From positions 1 to 56,766 of the forward strand of contig NZ_CALWFZ010000014.1 in assembly GCF_944377805.1 (NCBI RefSeq): a stretch of 56,766 nucleotides of DNA. The letters are read 5' to 3'. Position numbers and translations under genes: made by a program. The notes beneath the pieces are model-generated. The model was given only the letters and a program-made list of their open reading frames with translations, was not told where the DNA came from and did no database searches. Positions 26,944 to 35,340 of this stretch are shown in pieces. This DNA comes from an uncultured Mediterraneibacter sp. (lineage in GTDB: Bacteria; Bacillota; Clostridia; Lachnospirales; Lachnospiraceae). Position 1 is the stretch's first letter. Every line of letters begins with the position of its first letter.

Positions 26944-27297
26944 ATGAAGAAAAAAAATGACAATAACTATCTTGACTATATCCCGGTAAAAAATCCGGAA
27001 GTCGAATATGAGGCAGATGAAAACAGTAAAGTCACAGTCTTTATCGAATGGAAGGGATTCTATCACAGAATCGCCCAGAAGTTTTTCCACCGCCCCCGCG
27101 TCAGCGATATAAAGCTGGACGATTACGGAAGCTTCGTGTGGCTCTCGATTGATGACCAGAAGGATGTGCATCAGCTCTCCAAAGAGCTCGACGCCCAGTT
27201 TCCAAAGATGGAAAAATCTCTCTCAAGGCTGATCAAGTTCCTTGAGATCCTTCACGACAATCATCTGATTCACTGGAAAGGAGAAAAATTGAAATAA
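26944..27297 (+). CDS. PqqD-like small protein
   Basis: 117 aa from the ATG at 26944; an upstream ATG at 26854 would add 30 residues of low plausibility lying right after the terminator. Residues about 60-112 (SDIKLDDYGSFVWLSIDDQ, then a helix pair and a C-terminal strand) match the winged-helix PqqD fold, in which a glycine-bearing strand pair precedes an acidic helix. PqqD-type domains often bind RiPP precursor peptides, but no maturase is adjacent and the stand-alone form has no settled role. Its stop overlaps the next start (TAATG), so the two genes are coupled. Confidence 0.75.
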   Translation: MKKKNDNNYLDYIPVKNPEVEYEADENSKVTVFIEWKGFYHRIAQKFFHRPRVSDIKLDDYGSFVWLSIDDQKDVHQLSKELDAQFPKMEKSLSRLIKFLEILHDNHLIHWKGEKLK

Positions 27298-27644
27298 TGC
27301 TTAAATACATTCCATATATCCTCCTTTTCGCCCTGATAACCATGATCGTCTATGCCTGGGGCATGTGGCATGCCATGCGCCAGCAGCGGGATCTGTCCAA
27401 TATGCTGAGCGCAAAGGGAATTGCAAAGGTAAAAAAGGCGTTGAAAAAAAACGGGCCTATGACGAGAGAAGAACTGCTGCCGTACATCGAGAATCTGACT
27501 GCAAAGCAGCCCTTTTCCAGAGAGCAGATCGCGGTAACGGAACCGATAAAATTCCTGGACTCGATACTTCCCTATATGGTCAGGCAGAAGATGATTACGG
27601 AAAATACAGAAAATAAGAAAGCTGTCTATCAGTTAAATAAATGA
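27297..27644 (+). CDS. Small membrane-anchored protein, winged-helix-like C-terminus
   Basis: 115 aa. One N-terminal membrane helix (residues about 5-25, YIPYILLFALITMIVYAWGM) is followed by a soluble part. In it KGIAKVKKALKKNGPMTREELLPYI and the closing hydrophilic strand resemble a winged helix. I do not recognise the family. Start and stop codons overlap the preceding PqqD-like gene as TAATG, pointing to joint function. A hairpin terminator follows directly and covers its last codons. Confidence 0.7.
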   Translation: MLKYIPYILLFALITMIVYAWGMWHAMRQQRDLSNMLSAKGIAKVKKALKKNGPMTREELLPYIENLTAKQPFSREQIAVTEPIKFLDSILPYMVRQKMITENTENKKAVYQLNK

Positions 27645-27662
27645 CTGACAGACAGCTTTTTT
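27618..27662. terminator. Bidirectional terminator between the small membrane protein and the PHP gene
   Basis: AAAGCTGTCTATCAGT pairs with ACTGACAGACAGCTTT across 27618-27660 with one mismatch, followed rightward by a T-run. Leftward the arm is followed by TTTCTTATTTTC, so it can also end the convergent PHP gene transcript. Confidence 0.8.
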
Positions 27663-28484
27663 CTATGAACGGTAATACAGTTCAACCGGATCAATCGGAT
27701 CAAACGGATGCTCCTCTTCCATCTTCTTGTTGCGTCCCCGGCGCTTGATCAGCTCGCCGCTCTTGTTGTAAACCCAGAAGGAATAGACAAGGAGCTTATT
27801 GATCCTGCCAATCTTCTCCTTTGTCGTCTTTTCATAAAGCGTTCCGCCTGCTTTAAACGCTGTTTTCTTGTGGATCAGAGATATCAGATCCGTCTCGCAG
27901 GTCACCGGTTCCGGCAGTATCGTATATCCTCTTCCGACGCAGTCCGGCTTGTGGGAATCACTTCCCCCAGTCATGACCTTACCGTATTTTTTCGCCAGCT
28001 TTTCGGCATCCGCGTTCGAGGCCACGGACTCGCAGCTGTTAAAAGCTTCCACAAAATCAAATCTCTTGACAATCTCCGGAGACAGGTAATACCGTCTTGC
28101 GCGGGTAAAACTCATATACTTTTCACCACACGGGTGAGCAGGGCCAAGCACCCCGCCATTGCGGTGCACCAGATCAATCAAAAGCGCAAGCGGCATCCCT
28201 CTCATCTCGAGAAGCCTCATCTTGACCCCTTCCGGCATGATAACCAGAATATGCCCCGCATCGCGGGTGTCATATTCGATCCCTTTAAGCACTACAAAAT
28301 CCGTATGTTTCTTTCCCTTTATATGTTCTTTCCAGTAGCGGTAACCATTATAAGTGTCATGGTCTGTAATCACCATTCCCTGGAACCCATGTTTTTTCAG
28401 AATCGTAATATATTCATCCAGTCCGATCTTGCTGTCGATGGAGCCTTCCTTTACATGGCAGTGCATATCTATCTTCACAGACAA
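27663..28484 (-). CDS. PHP domain metal-dependent phosphoesterase
   Basis: 273 aa. Metal ligands of the PHP fold are visible in order: DMHCHVKEGS at the N-terminus, ITDHDTYNGY, the middle GPAHPCGEKY and the C-terminal GGSDSHKPDCVG. Members hydrolyse nucleotides or other phosphoesters; some act on RNA ends or 5',3'-nucleotides. The substrate is unknown here. The C-terminal 60 residues are basic and lack a clear domain. Single gene with its own promoter. Confidence 0.85.
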   Translation of the reverse strand: MSVKIDMHCHVKEGSIDSKIGLDEYITILKKHGFQGMVITDHDTYNGYRYWKEHIKGKKHTDFVVLKGIEYDTRDAGHILVIMPEGVKMRLLEMRGMPLALLIDLVHRNGGVLGPAHPCGEKYMSFTRARRYYLSPEIVKRFDFVEAFNSCESVASNADAEKLAKKYGKVMTGGSDSHKPDCVGRGYTILPEPVTCETDLISLIHKKTAFKAGGTLYEKTTKEKIGRINKLLVYSFWVYNKSGELIKRRGRNKKMEEEHPFDPIDPVELYYRS

Positions 28485-28532
28485 GCCCCCTTTTTCGTGA
28501 TGTATCTTTTATCATGTAGTTATTACAGACTA

Positions 28533-28562
28533 ATTATACATCATCTGACGGGACAATGACAA
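28533..28562 (-). promoter_or_regulatory. Promoter of the PHP gene
   Basis: On the minus strand TTGTCA (28562-28557), an 18-bp spacer and TATAAT (28538-28533), about 50 bp before the start codon. Confidence 0.65.
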
Positions 28563-28584
28563 CACGAGACACGCACTTTTCACT

Positions 28585-28764
28585 TCAGCGGTAAATTTTG
28601 GCCGATATAAACTGCATAAGAAATAGACATCCAAACCATCCCGCAGCATACGCCTGCACCGGAATTTCAATCTCCGTAAAACAAAACATAACACTCAATA
28701 CAATAAGAACTATCATTCCTACAAGCGCCGTAAGAGTTGCCAAAACAGACTTTTTAATATACAT
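28585..28764 (-). CDS. Tiny two-helix membrane protein, unknown function
   Basis: 59 aa from the ATG at 28764, chosen because GAAAGGTG precedes it; an ATG at 28803 lacks a ribosome site. Two hydrophobic helices: about 6-28 (VLATLTALVGMIVLIVLSVMF) and 37-55 (AAGWFGCLFLMQFISA). No family recognised. It lies about 400 bp downstream of a leftward promoter at 29171-29199 with structured sequence between, so that element could be its leader. Confidence 0.55.
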   Translation of the reverse strand: MYIKKSVLATLTALVGMIVLIVLSVMFCFTEIEIPVQAYAAGWFGCLFLMQFISAKIYR

Positions 28765-28833
28765 ACAAAACACACCTTTCTCTGATAAAATCTGATACGT
28801 CATTTGCTGATGAAATCATCCTACCAGATCAGG

Positions 28834-29164
28834 TGTGTCATAAAACGGACACAATGAAAATGGATGCCAACCAATCACTTTTGATCAACATCCATTTTCA
28901 TTCTGATATTTCTATCATTCTTTTTTACCTCTTTCTTTTTCTCTATCTGTTTTCTGATAGATTTAATTTACGTTCCCGGTGGTCCGTACCTCCTTTACTT
29001 AAATTCCCATTGAATCTGAGCTCCTCGATAATCTTACGCCCGATATAGATTTTGCTTCTCTCATAACTTTCTCGTCATTATGATCTTTCTCTATATCTGA
29101 TTACCCATTTCCCAATTTCGATATTCAATGGGTTGTATAAAACTTTCAATTAGTTTTATTTGTT
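28834..29164 (-). ncRNA. Candidate structured RNA or long structured leader (family not recognised)
   Basis: This lies in the only stretch over 300 bp without a convincing protein gene (28804-29378). Reading leftward from a promoter at 29199-29171 there are three nested inverted repeats: 29123-29132 with 29006-29015 (10 bp), 29090-29097 with 29042-29049 (8 bp), and 29078-29083 with 29061-29066 (6 bp). Further hairpins follow at 28942-28961 (6 bp), 28853-28902 (14-bp perfect arms) and 28834-28853 (6 bp). The middle is richer in G and A than the AT-rich flanks, and only short stop-ridden frames occur. It is either a stand-alone RNA, a leader for the tiny membrane protein, or a decayed element. 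Confidence 0.4.
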
Positions 29165-29170
29165 GTAATT

Positions 29171-29199
29171 ATAATAACTCTTAATTTAGATTTTGTCAA
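29171..29199 (-). promoter_or_regulatory. Leftward promoter without an adjacent gene
   Basis: On the minus strand a consensus TTGACA (29199-29194), a 17-bp spacer and TATTAT (29176-29171). The nearest leftward protein start is about 400 bp away. Confidence 0.6.
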
Positions 29200-29302
29200 T
29201 AAATTTTTAGTATTTTTCGTGTTTATTTTTTAATTATCTGTTAATTTTGAGCTGTTTTCCAAATATTTCTCATTCGTATACGACACTTACAAAACTGTTT
29301 GG

Positions 29303-29331
29303 TTGACTTCTATACTCCATCCCTTTAAAAT
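29303..29331 (+). promoter_or_regulatory. Promoter of asnA
   Basis: TTGACT (29303-29308), 17 bp, TAAAAT (29326-29331). The leader is only about 40 nt, which leaves no room for a T-box. Confidence 0.75.
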
Positions 29332-29378
29332 AGAATAGTATTGTCGAAATTAACTATCATATTAAAGGAGCTGTGCAA

Positions 29379-30389
29379 ATGGAAAACTTAAAAATACCGG
29401 AGGGCTACTCTTCGCCTCTCACCATCCGTGAGACAGAAGTTGCCATAAAAGAAGTAAAAGATCATTTTGAGCGGGCGCTTGCTAAATCACTTCACCTGAC
29501 TCGCGTATCCGCCCCTCTGTTCGTCCGCCCGGAAACGGGTATGAACGACAACTTAAACGGGGTGGAGCGCCCGGTTTCATTCGGCATCAAAGAGCAGGAT
29601 GACGCCTCGGCTGAGATCGTCCACTCTCTTGCCAAATGGAAACGCTATGCCCTGAAAAAATACGGGTTTCATTCCGGCGAAGGTCTCTACACAGACATGA
29701 GCGCCATACGCAGGGATGAAGATACAGACAACATCCACTCGCTCTATGTGGATCAGTGGGACTGGGAGAAAATCATCTCAAAGGAAGAGAGAAATACAGA
29801 GACTCTTGAATACACCGTCCGCAAAGTATACAGCGCACTGAAAGACACAGAGGACTACATATCCAAAAGATATAACTATATCGAACCTCTCCTGCCGGAT
29901 GACATCTTCTTTATCACTTCTCAGGAACTGGAAGATATGTTTCCGAACTGTACGCCAAAAGAAAGGGAGAAACGAATCGCAAAAGAGAAAGGCGCTGTGT
30001 TTATCTCACAGATCGGCAAAGCGCTTGCTTCCGGGGAGAAACACGACGGACGCGCGCCGGACTATGACGACTGGGAATTAAACGGAGACATTATTGTATA
30101 CTACCCTGTTCTGGATATGGGGCTGGAGCTCTCCTCTATGGGCATCCGAGTGGATGAAGACTCTCTTAAGAGCCAGCTTAAGACCGCAGGGTGCGAAGAG
30201 CGTGCCGAGCTGCCTTTCCAGAAGTCTCTGCTCAACAGAGAACTTCCGTATACTGTAGGTGGCGGAATCGGTCAGTCCCGTATTTGCATGTATTACCTGC
30301 GTAAGGCGCATATCGGAGAAGTTCAGTCTTCCCTGTGGCCTGATGAAGTGACAGCTGAAGCTCTCGCTCACGGCATCAATCTTCTTTAA
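29379..30389 (+). CDS. asnA: Aspartate-ammonia ligase (asparagine synthetase A)
   Basis: Makes asparagine from aspartate and free ammonia with ATP; related in fold to class II aspartyl-tRNA synthetase. 336 aa from the ATG at 29379, which lies 8 nt after AAAGGAG; a GTG two codons earlier is less well placed. Family stretches include RVSAPLFVRPETGMNDNLNGVERPVSF, LYTDMSAIRRDED and the C-terminal YTVGGGIGQSRICMYYLR. Single gene with its own promoter and terminator. Confidence 0.98.
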   Translation: MENLKIPEGYSSPLTIRETEVAIKEVKDHFERALAKSLHLTRVSAPLFVRPETGMNDNLNGVERPVSFGIKEQDDASAEIVHSLAKWKRYALKKYGFHSGEGLYTDMSAIRRDEDTDNIHSLYVDQWDWEKIISKEERNTETLEYTVRKVYSALKDTEDYISKRYNYIEPLLPDDIFFITSQELEDMFPNCTPKEREKRIAKEKGAVFISQIGKALASGEKHDGRAPDYDDWELNGDIIVYYPVLDMGLELSSMGIRVDEDSLKSQLKTAGCEERAELPFQKSLLNRELPYTVGGGIGQSRICMYYLRKAHIGEVQSSLWPDEVTAEALAHGINLL

Positions 30390-30419
30390 TCTGAAACTGC
30401 AGCCAAGTGACTGTACATA

Positions 30420-30457
30420 CTGCCGGGCTCTTTCAGAAGAGTTCCGGCAGTTTTATC
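30420..30457 (+). terminator. Terminator of asnA
   Basis: CTGCCGG (30420-30426) pairs with CCGGCAG (30444-30450), extended inward by CTCTT/AAGAG pairing, followed by TTTTATC. Confidence 0.8.
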
Positions 30458-30503
30458 ATGTCTGGATATACATTGTCGCAGGCTATTGTTCGCAGAATCC
30501 TGT

Positions 30504-32210
30504 TCAGAACGTCAACACGACAGACTCACAGCTGTTCAGTGTAATGCTCCCATCTTTTCTCGCCTGTTCTTCCTGTTCTCTTTCCTTCCCTTTGTTGGAT
30601 AAGAGCACTTTTACGCCGGAGTTTTTCCCTTCCGAAAGTTCCAGATTCAGCGTAACGGGCGCTGTTCCGTAATTTGCAGCCACAAGAATGTCCTGACTGC
30701 TTTCTTCTGATACTCTGTAAAACGCAAAGATTTCGTCCTCATCCTCATATGCGGGGACAAATCTGCCATATGTAAATGTCTCCTTGTATTCCGGCGATTT
30801 TCTGAGGGCAATAAGTGTCCTGTAATATGACAGTACAGAATCACTGCGATTTCTCTGCTCCTCTACATTAATACAGACATAGTTCGGGTTAATGGAAAGC
30901 CAGGGAGTACCTTTGGTAAATCCCGCCCCGGCGTCCGCGCTCCACTGCATCGGAGTTCTGGCGTTATCTCTGCTGTTTTCATAACAGCACTCCAGAGCCT
31001 GAGCCTCACTGCATCCCGCTCTCAGAGCCTCGTGATACTGATCTTTCGTACTGATGTCGTCATACTCCGATATATCGCTTCTGCGGCAGTTTGTCATACC
31101 GATCTCCTGCCCCTGATAGATAAATGGGATTCCATACAGAAGAATCGAGGCAGTGGCCAGCATCTTTTTGCCCGCCTCGTTCTGTGCATATTCGGGCAGA
31201 AAACGACTCGCGCCTCGCGGCTCGTCATGGTTTTCAATAATATTGGCCTCAAAACCGATCCCCTGTACTCTCTTCTGGGCGCTGAATATCGTGTCCCGCC
31301 ACTCTTTAAAAGACGGCCTGCGGACGTCATGCCATCCATTCTCTCCCTGCATCAGGGTATGCGCGCTAAAATCAAACATCGATGAAAAGTGCCCTTCATC
31401 CCCGATGAACTCTGCAAGTTCATCGTCTTTCATGTTGAAGACTTCCGCCACTGTAAAAGCGTCATATTTTGCGAATGTATGGCGCTTGATATCTTCCAGG
31501 TACTCCCCGACGCCATTTACCTTCTCTACCATCTTTACACAGGAGGCAAGCCCGTCCTCTCCATCCGGCGCAAAAGAAGGAAAACTTAAGTCCTTCTTTA
31601 TATTAATAATCGCGTCGATGCGAAAGCCCGCAAGACCTTTATCAAGCCACCAGTTTATCATTTTATATATTTCTTCTCTAAGCTCCGGATTCTCCCAGTT
31701 CAGATCCGGCTGTTCCTTTGCAAACATATGCAGATAATAAAGGTCTGTTCCCGGCACCGGCTCCCATGCGCTGCCGCCGAAATAGGAACGATAATTGCTC
31801 GGCGCTTTCCCGTCTCTGCCCTTCACAAAATGGAAATATCCCCCATACTTCCCATACGGATCCGCCAGAGCTTTCTGAAACCACTCATGCCTGTCGGAAC
31901 AGTGATTTATGACAAGGTCCATCAAAATGTACATGTCGCGCTTCTTGGCCTCGGCAAGAAGTTCATCAAACTCTTCCATTGTTCCGAACTCTTCCGCAAT
32001 CTTATAATAGTCGGAAATGTCATAGCCCTGATCCACAAAAGGAGACTGATAGACCGGAGAAAGCCATATAATGTCGATCCCCAGATCCTTCAGATAATCC
32101 AGCCTGGATATAATGCCTTTCAGATCCCCGATGCCGTCTCCGTTCGTGTCGAGAAAACTTTTCGGATAAATCTGATACGCTACTTTATCATGCCACCATT
32201 TCTTTTTCAT
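30504..32210 (-). CDS. GH13 alpha-glucosidase / oligo-1,6-glucosidase
   Basis: Cytoplasmic hydrolase of short alpha-glucosides. 568 aa from the ATG at 32210, which has GAGGTG before it; the frame opens further upstream to 32309 but without a ribosome site. Catalytic residues by family pattern: nucleophile Asp199 in GFRIDA, acid/base Glu256 in VAEVFN, and Asp329 in ENHDEPR. The sequence QPDLNWENPELR and the calcium-loop-like DTNGDGIGDLKGI fit GH13_31. No signal peptide. Divergent from an AraC regulator. Preference for alpha-1,6 over alpha-1,4 or sucrose isomers is not settled. Confidence 0.94.
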   Translation of the reverse strand: MKKKWWHDKVAYQIYPKSFLDTNGDGIGDLKGIISRLDYLKDLGIDIIWLSPVYQSPFVDQGYDISDYYKIAEEFGTMEEFDELLAEAKKRDMYILMDLVINHCSDRHEWFQKALADPYGKYGGYFHFVKGRDGKAPSNYRSYFGGSAWEPVPGTDLYYLHMFAKEQPDLNWENPELREEIYKMINWWLDKGLAGFRIDAIINIKKDLSFPSFAPDGEDGLASCVKMVEKVNGVGEYLEDIKRHTFAKYDAFTVAEVFNMKDDELAEFIGDEGHFSSMFDFSAHTLMQGENGWHDVRRPSFKEWRDTIFSAQKRVQGIGFEANIIENHDEPRGASRFLPEYAQNEAGKKMLATASILLYGIPFIYQGQEIGMTNCRRSDISEYDDISTKDQYHEALRAGCSEAQALECCYENSRDNARTPMQWSADAGAGFTKGTPWLSINPNYVCINVEEQRNRSDSVLSYYRTLIALRKSPEYKETFTYGRFVPAYEDEDEIFAFYRVSEESSQDILVAANYGTAPVTLNLELSEGKNSGVKVLLSNKGKEREQEEQARKDGSITLNSCESVVLTF

Positions 32211-32366
32211 AGATATACACCTCTTCACATTGTAATTTTTGTATGATGCTGTTATTATATGATTATAAATTTGACTATTCTTGCACAATCTTTTGAATTT
32301 ATAACACAATACTGCCTTTTTTATCCGGGCAGATTATTTAAGAGGGGGATCTGAGGAGGTCTTATC

Positions 32367-33299
32367 ATGAATTCGGGTATGAATCTGCTGCCTGCACAGA
32401 AGGAACAGGCAAGACATGGGGAACGCAGTTTTCCTCTGAAGCAATACATCACAACACTGTCCGATCTCTATCCTTGTGTGAACGCTCACTGGCATGACGA
32501 GGCGGAGCTGACTTTAATCACGGAAGGCTGCTGTACTTATCATATCCATCTGGAGACATACGAAGTGCAGGCCGGAGATTTACTGTTTGTCCCTCCCGCT
32601 GAACTTCATTCTATCAGCATCAGTCCAAAAGGGTACATGCAGTCCAGTACCTATGTGTTTGATATGGATTTTCTCGGCGCAAATTCCGCGGACGTCTGTA
32701 CGTTCCGCTACCTGACGCCAATCAGAAGGCACACGCTCACTCTGCCCCGCGTCATCAGAAGAGAGCATCCTGCCTATCCGGAGCTTATGAAACTTTTTCA
32801 GGAGATGAATCGCGTCTATGAAGAGACGCCGGCAGGATACGAGATGGTTCTCAAAGCGCTTCTGCTCTGTTCGATGGCGTCTCTTATCCCGTACCGGGAA
32901 AGGGAAAATACGCGCCCGCAGCTTGAGGATGAACATACGGATAAGCTCAAGCTTGTCCTGGAGTACATCGGGGAACACTATGCTGAGGAGCTGTCCATCC
33001 CCCGGCTCTCACGGCTGTGCTTTTTCAGCGAGTATCATTTTATGCGCTTTTTCAAGAAATATATCGGGATGTCCTGTCTCGAATACATTAAGAATTTAAG
33101 GCTGGAAAAAGCCGCCTCTCTCCTGGAGAAAGGCGGCCAGTCCGTCCTTGATATATCACTGTCGTGCGGATTTTTCAATCTCTCATATTTCTATCGTGAG
33201 TTCAAAAAGAAATATGGGATGACGCCGAAACAGTTTGTCCGGAAGCTAATTATGTTTTCTTCGTCTGAACAGAACCGTAAACATGAGCCCCATTGCTGA
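32367..33299 (+). CDS. AraC family transcriptional regulator
   Basis: 310 aa. A cupin-like N-terminal sensor (HWHDEAELTLITEGC, GDLLFVPPAELHSI) is joined to a C-terminal double HTH (about 195-295) ending NLSYFYREFKKKYGMTPKQF. RBS GAGGAGG lies before the ATG. It shares architecture with the AraC protein at 19140. Divergent from the GH13 glucosidase, the probable target. Its last 54 bp overlap the 3' end of the convergent surface-protein gene, extending the protein about 20 residues past the usual AraC end. Confidence 0.91.
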   Translation: MNSGMNLLPAQKEQARHGERSFPLKQYITTLSDLYPCVNAHWHDEAELTLITEGCCTYHIHLETYEVQAGDLLFVPPAELHSISISPKGYMQSSTYVFDMDFLGANSADVCTFRYLTPIRRHTLTLPRVIRREHPAYPELMKLFQEMNRVYEETPAGYEMVLKALLLCSMASLIPYRERENTRPQLEDEHTDKLKLVLEYIGEHYAEELSIPRLSRLCFFSEYHFMRFFKKYIGMSCLEYIKNLRLEKAASLLEKGGQSVLDISLSCGFFNLSYFYREFKKKYGMTPKQFVRKLIMFSSSEQNRKHEPHC

Positions 33300-35267
33300 T
33301 ACGGCAGATAAGACAGACCATACAAGAATATTTGTGTCATCTCCGGTCTTCACCGCTGTCTGTGCGCCGTCATTTTTAACCGGCTCATCTGTTTTGTTGT
33401 CTGCTCCGTTGTTGTTCTTATCTTGAGTCTGCGGTCCTGCCTTTTCACTGACAGTCACTGTAATCGTCTTTGTAGCGCTTGCGCCCTGATTGTCTGTCAC
33501 CTTATAAGTCACTTCATAAGTTCCGGCTTTTGCAGTATCTACATTATTGCTGATAACTTCGATCTTACCGGTGAGGTCTCCGTCCTCTGTGTCAGAAGCC
33601 GTCACGCCTTTCTTCGGGTCGAACGAATCACCAACAGTCAGAATCTTATCTTCTGCGGTAATTACCGGAGCATGATTCAGCGGGGGAAGCACAGAAACGA
33701 CCTCCACTGTAATATCAGCTTCAACTATCTGATAATTGTCTGTATCTTCTGGTGTAAAGACTGCCCTGAATGTCTGCTCGCCAAGTACTCCCGCCACCTG
33801 GTTCTCATCTTTCCATGTAAAGCCTGCCGGAAGTTTAAGAGAAGATAACGCTTCTCCCTGCTTGATGATCAGGCCTTTGGGCAGCGTATAAGACGGCGTG
33901 GCTTTTCTGATTTCAAAGATCATATCCACCTGTGAGCCGTTATAATTTTCATCATCTTCTACAGAAGCTGTGACCCTGTAGCGTCCTGCGTTGACAGGCG
34001 CAGAAATATCCCGTGCCGCCCTCCATGTATTATCGACCAGTTTTTCATAAGTGAAACTGACACTTCCTGTACTTCCTCTAACCACCACATCTGCGCCGGC
34101 ATTTATAGAGACAGGCTTTGTATCATACGTCTTATTTAAAGAGAAACCGTCCCTAAAGGCAATCGAACTATCCGCTTTTGAAGTAGTGACCGTCAGATTT
34201 CGCTCTACATAATGTCCGTCCTGACTGTAGCCGCTTACAGCCGTGAAATCGTATTGGCTTTCATAGGGCTTTGTATCAAAACGTGCCGGATATGTATATG
34301 ATCCCGTTACTAAGGCAGTAGTCCCATCTGCCCATGTCCAGCCGGCAGGCAAGTTAACGTCCGATAGTTTTTGCTCATATTTCCCGGTCAAATTGCCGGG
34401 TTCTGCAATCACAGCGCTGCCGTCCGGTTTAGCCGTGGTAGCCGTTGTACTCTCTACAATATCAGGAGCTTTTTCATAGCGCGCGTACACCGTATAGGTC
34501 GTATTAGGCTGCAGGTTAATAAAATAGTTAGAAGACTGCCAGCTCTGTCCATCAAGACTGTACTCAGCGCGCCCAAAAGTCTCCTGATACTCCAGAGCCT
34601 CTATTGTTATCACATTATTTGTTACCTGAAAAATGTTGACCTCAAAGACGGGCCGATAGTTTAAATTTGCTCCGCTCAGTTTGCTGATTCTGGTCACACT
34701 TCCGCTATATAGGTTTGCAGTGCCATTCCTAAACACATCCAGCAATTTTACACTTCCGCCATATATGTTTACAACCGATGCTTCTAAGGCGGCAAGATAT
34801 TCAAACGTTCCTCCTTCAATTTCAATGACTCCTGAGGAATATAATGAGGCAGTCGCGGCAAAATTTCCACTCAGGACAGTCAGGCTTCCCTCAATGTCAA
34901 TCCCCAGACCATCCCCTGTTACGGTGTGATTTTCGCCTTTAAATATGATATTTCCGTTTATGCCTCTCGCGAACCATCCTGTCAGGGACGCATCATCTAA
35001 AAGTGTAATAGTTGCCGTACCGTTCGCGTCACTCACTGTCTGGACGGCTTCATTCAACGTCGAATAATATGCCGCTTTCCCGTCCATGACCACTTCGGCC
35101 ACTGAGTCAGCCTGTGATGTGGCCGTACCGGCGCGCGGTACAGTGCTCTTCTCAGGAGTAGCAATTGTAGTTTCTTTCTGTGCCCGGACAGGATACGCTG
35201 TATATCCCAGCCCTATAACTGCCGCCACCGCAAGGGCTGTCATTCTTTTCAAAACTTTCTTTTTCAC
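33246..35267 (-). CDS. Sortase-type cell-surface protein with MBG/YDG and Ig-like domains
   Basis: 673 aa. Signal peptide about 1-29 (ends YPVRAQ). A short beta-helix-like region about 60-205 contains repeated TVTGDG, IEGSL, IEGGTF and IYGGSV turns. A Fn3-like stretch EYSLDGQSWQSS, TYTVYARYEKAP follows, then an MBG/YDG-type domain (LNKTYDTKPVSI to VDMIFEI) and a DUF5011-type Ig-like domain (PVITAEDKILTVGDSFDPKKGVTA). The C-terminus is a sorting signal with VKTGD in place of LPxTG, a hydrophobic helix and an RRRKHN tail. Likely wall-anchored adhesin or scaffold; ligand unknown. Confidence 0.88.
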   Translation of the reverse strand: MKKKVLKRMTALAVAAVIGLGYTAYPVRAQKETTIATPEKSTVPRAGTATSQADSVAEVVMDGKAAYYSTLNEAVQTVSDANGTATITLLDDASLTGWFARGINGNIIFKGENHTVTGDGLGIDIEGSLTVLSGNFAATASLYSSGVIEIEGGTFEYLAALEASVVNIYGGSVKLLDVFRNGTANLYSGSVTRISKLSGANLNYRPVFEVNIFQVTNNVITIEALEYQETFGRAEYSLDGQSWQSSNYFINLQPNTTYTVYARYEKAPDIVESTTATTAKPDGSAVIAEPGNLTGKYEQKLSDVNLPAGWTWADGTTALVTGSYTYPARFDTKPYESQYDFTAVSGYSQDGHYVERNLTVTTSKADSSIAFRDGFSLNKTYDTKPVSINAGADVVVRGSTGSVSFTYEKLVDNTWRAARDISAPVNAGRYRVTASVEDDENYNGSQVDMIFEIRKATPSYTLPKGLIIKQGEALSSLKLPAGFTWKDENQVAGVLGEQTFRAVFTPEDTDNYQIVEADITVEVVSVLPPLNHAPVITAEDKILTVGDSFDPKKGVTASDTEDGDLTGKIEVISNNVDTAKAGTYEVTYKVTDNQGASATKTITVTVSEKAGPQTQDKNNNGADNKTDEPVKNDGAQTAVKTGDDTNILVWSVLSAVSAMGLMFTVLFRRRKHN

Positions 35268-35340
35268 GTCCTCTTTTTCTCCTCTCCTTATACAAAAAGG
35301 CCAGCCAGCATTTTAAAACTATTAGCCCTTAAACACGATT

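Noticed and set aside
28833-29048. 71-aa rightward frame in the AT-rich gap
   Set aside because: No ribosome site, low-complexity Phe/Leu-rich translation and a perfect hairpin at its start; it looks like a chance frame opposite the RNA candidate.
28962-29110. Leftward remnants of a protein gene in the same gap (fragments such as YERSKIYIGRKIIEEL)
   Set aside because: Short, interrupted by stops and without start codons; AAAGGAGGT at about 28988-28996 is not followed by a start codon. Kept only as the alternative to the RNA reading.
29200-29378. T-box or other riboswitch before asnA
   Set aside because: The promoter at 29303-29331 gives a leader of about 40 nt, too short for a T-box.
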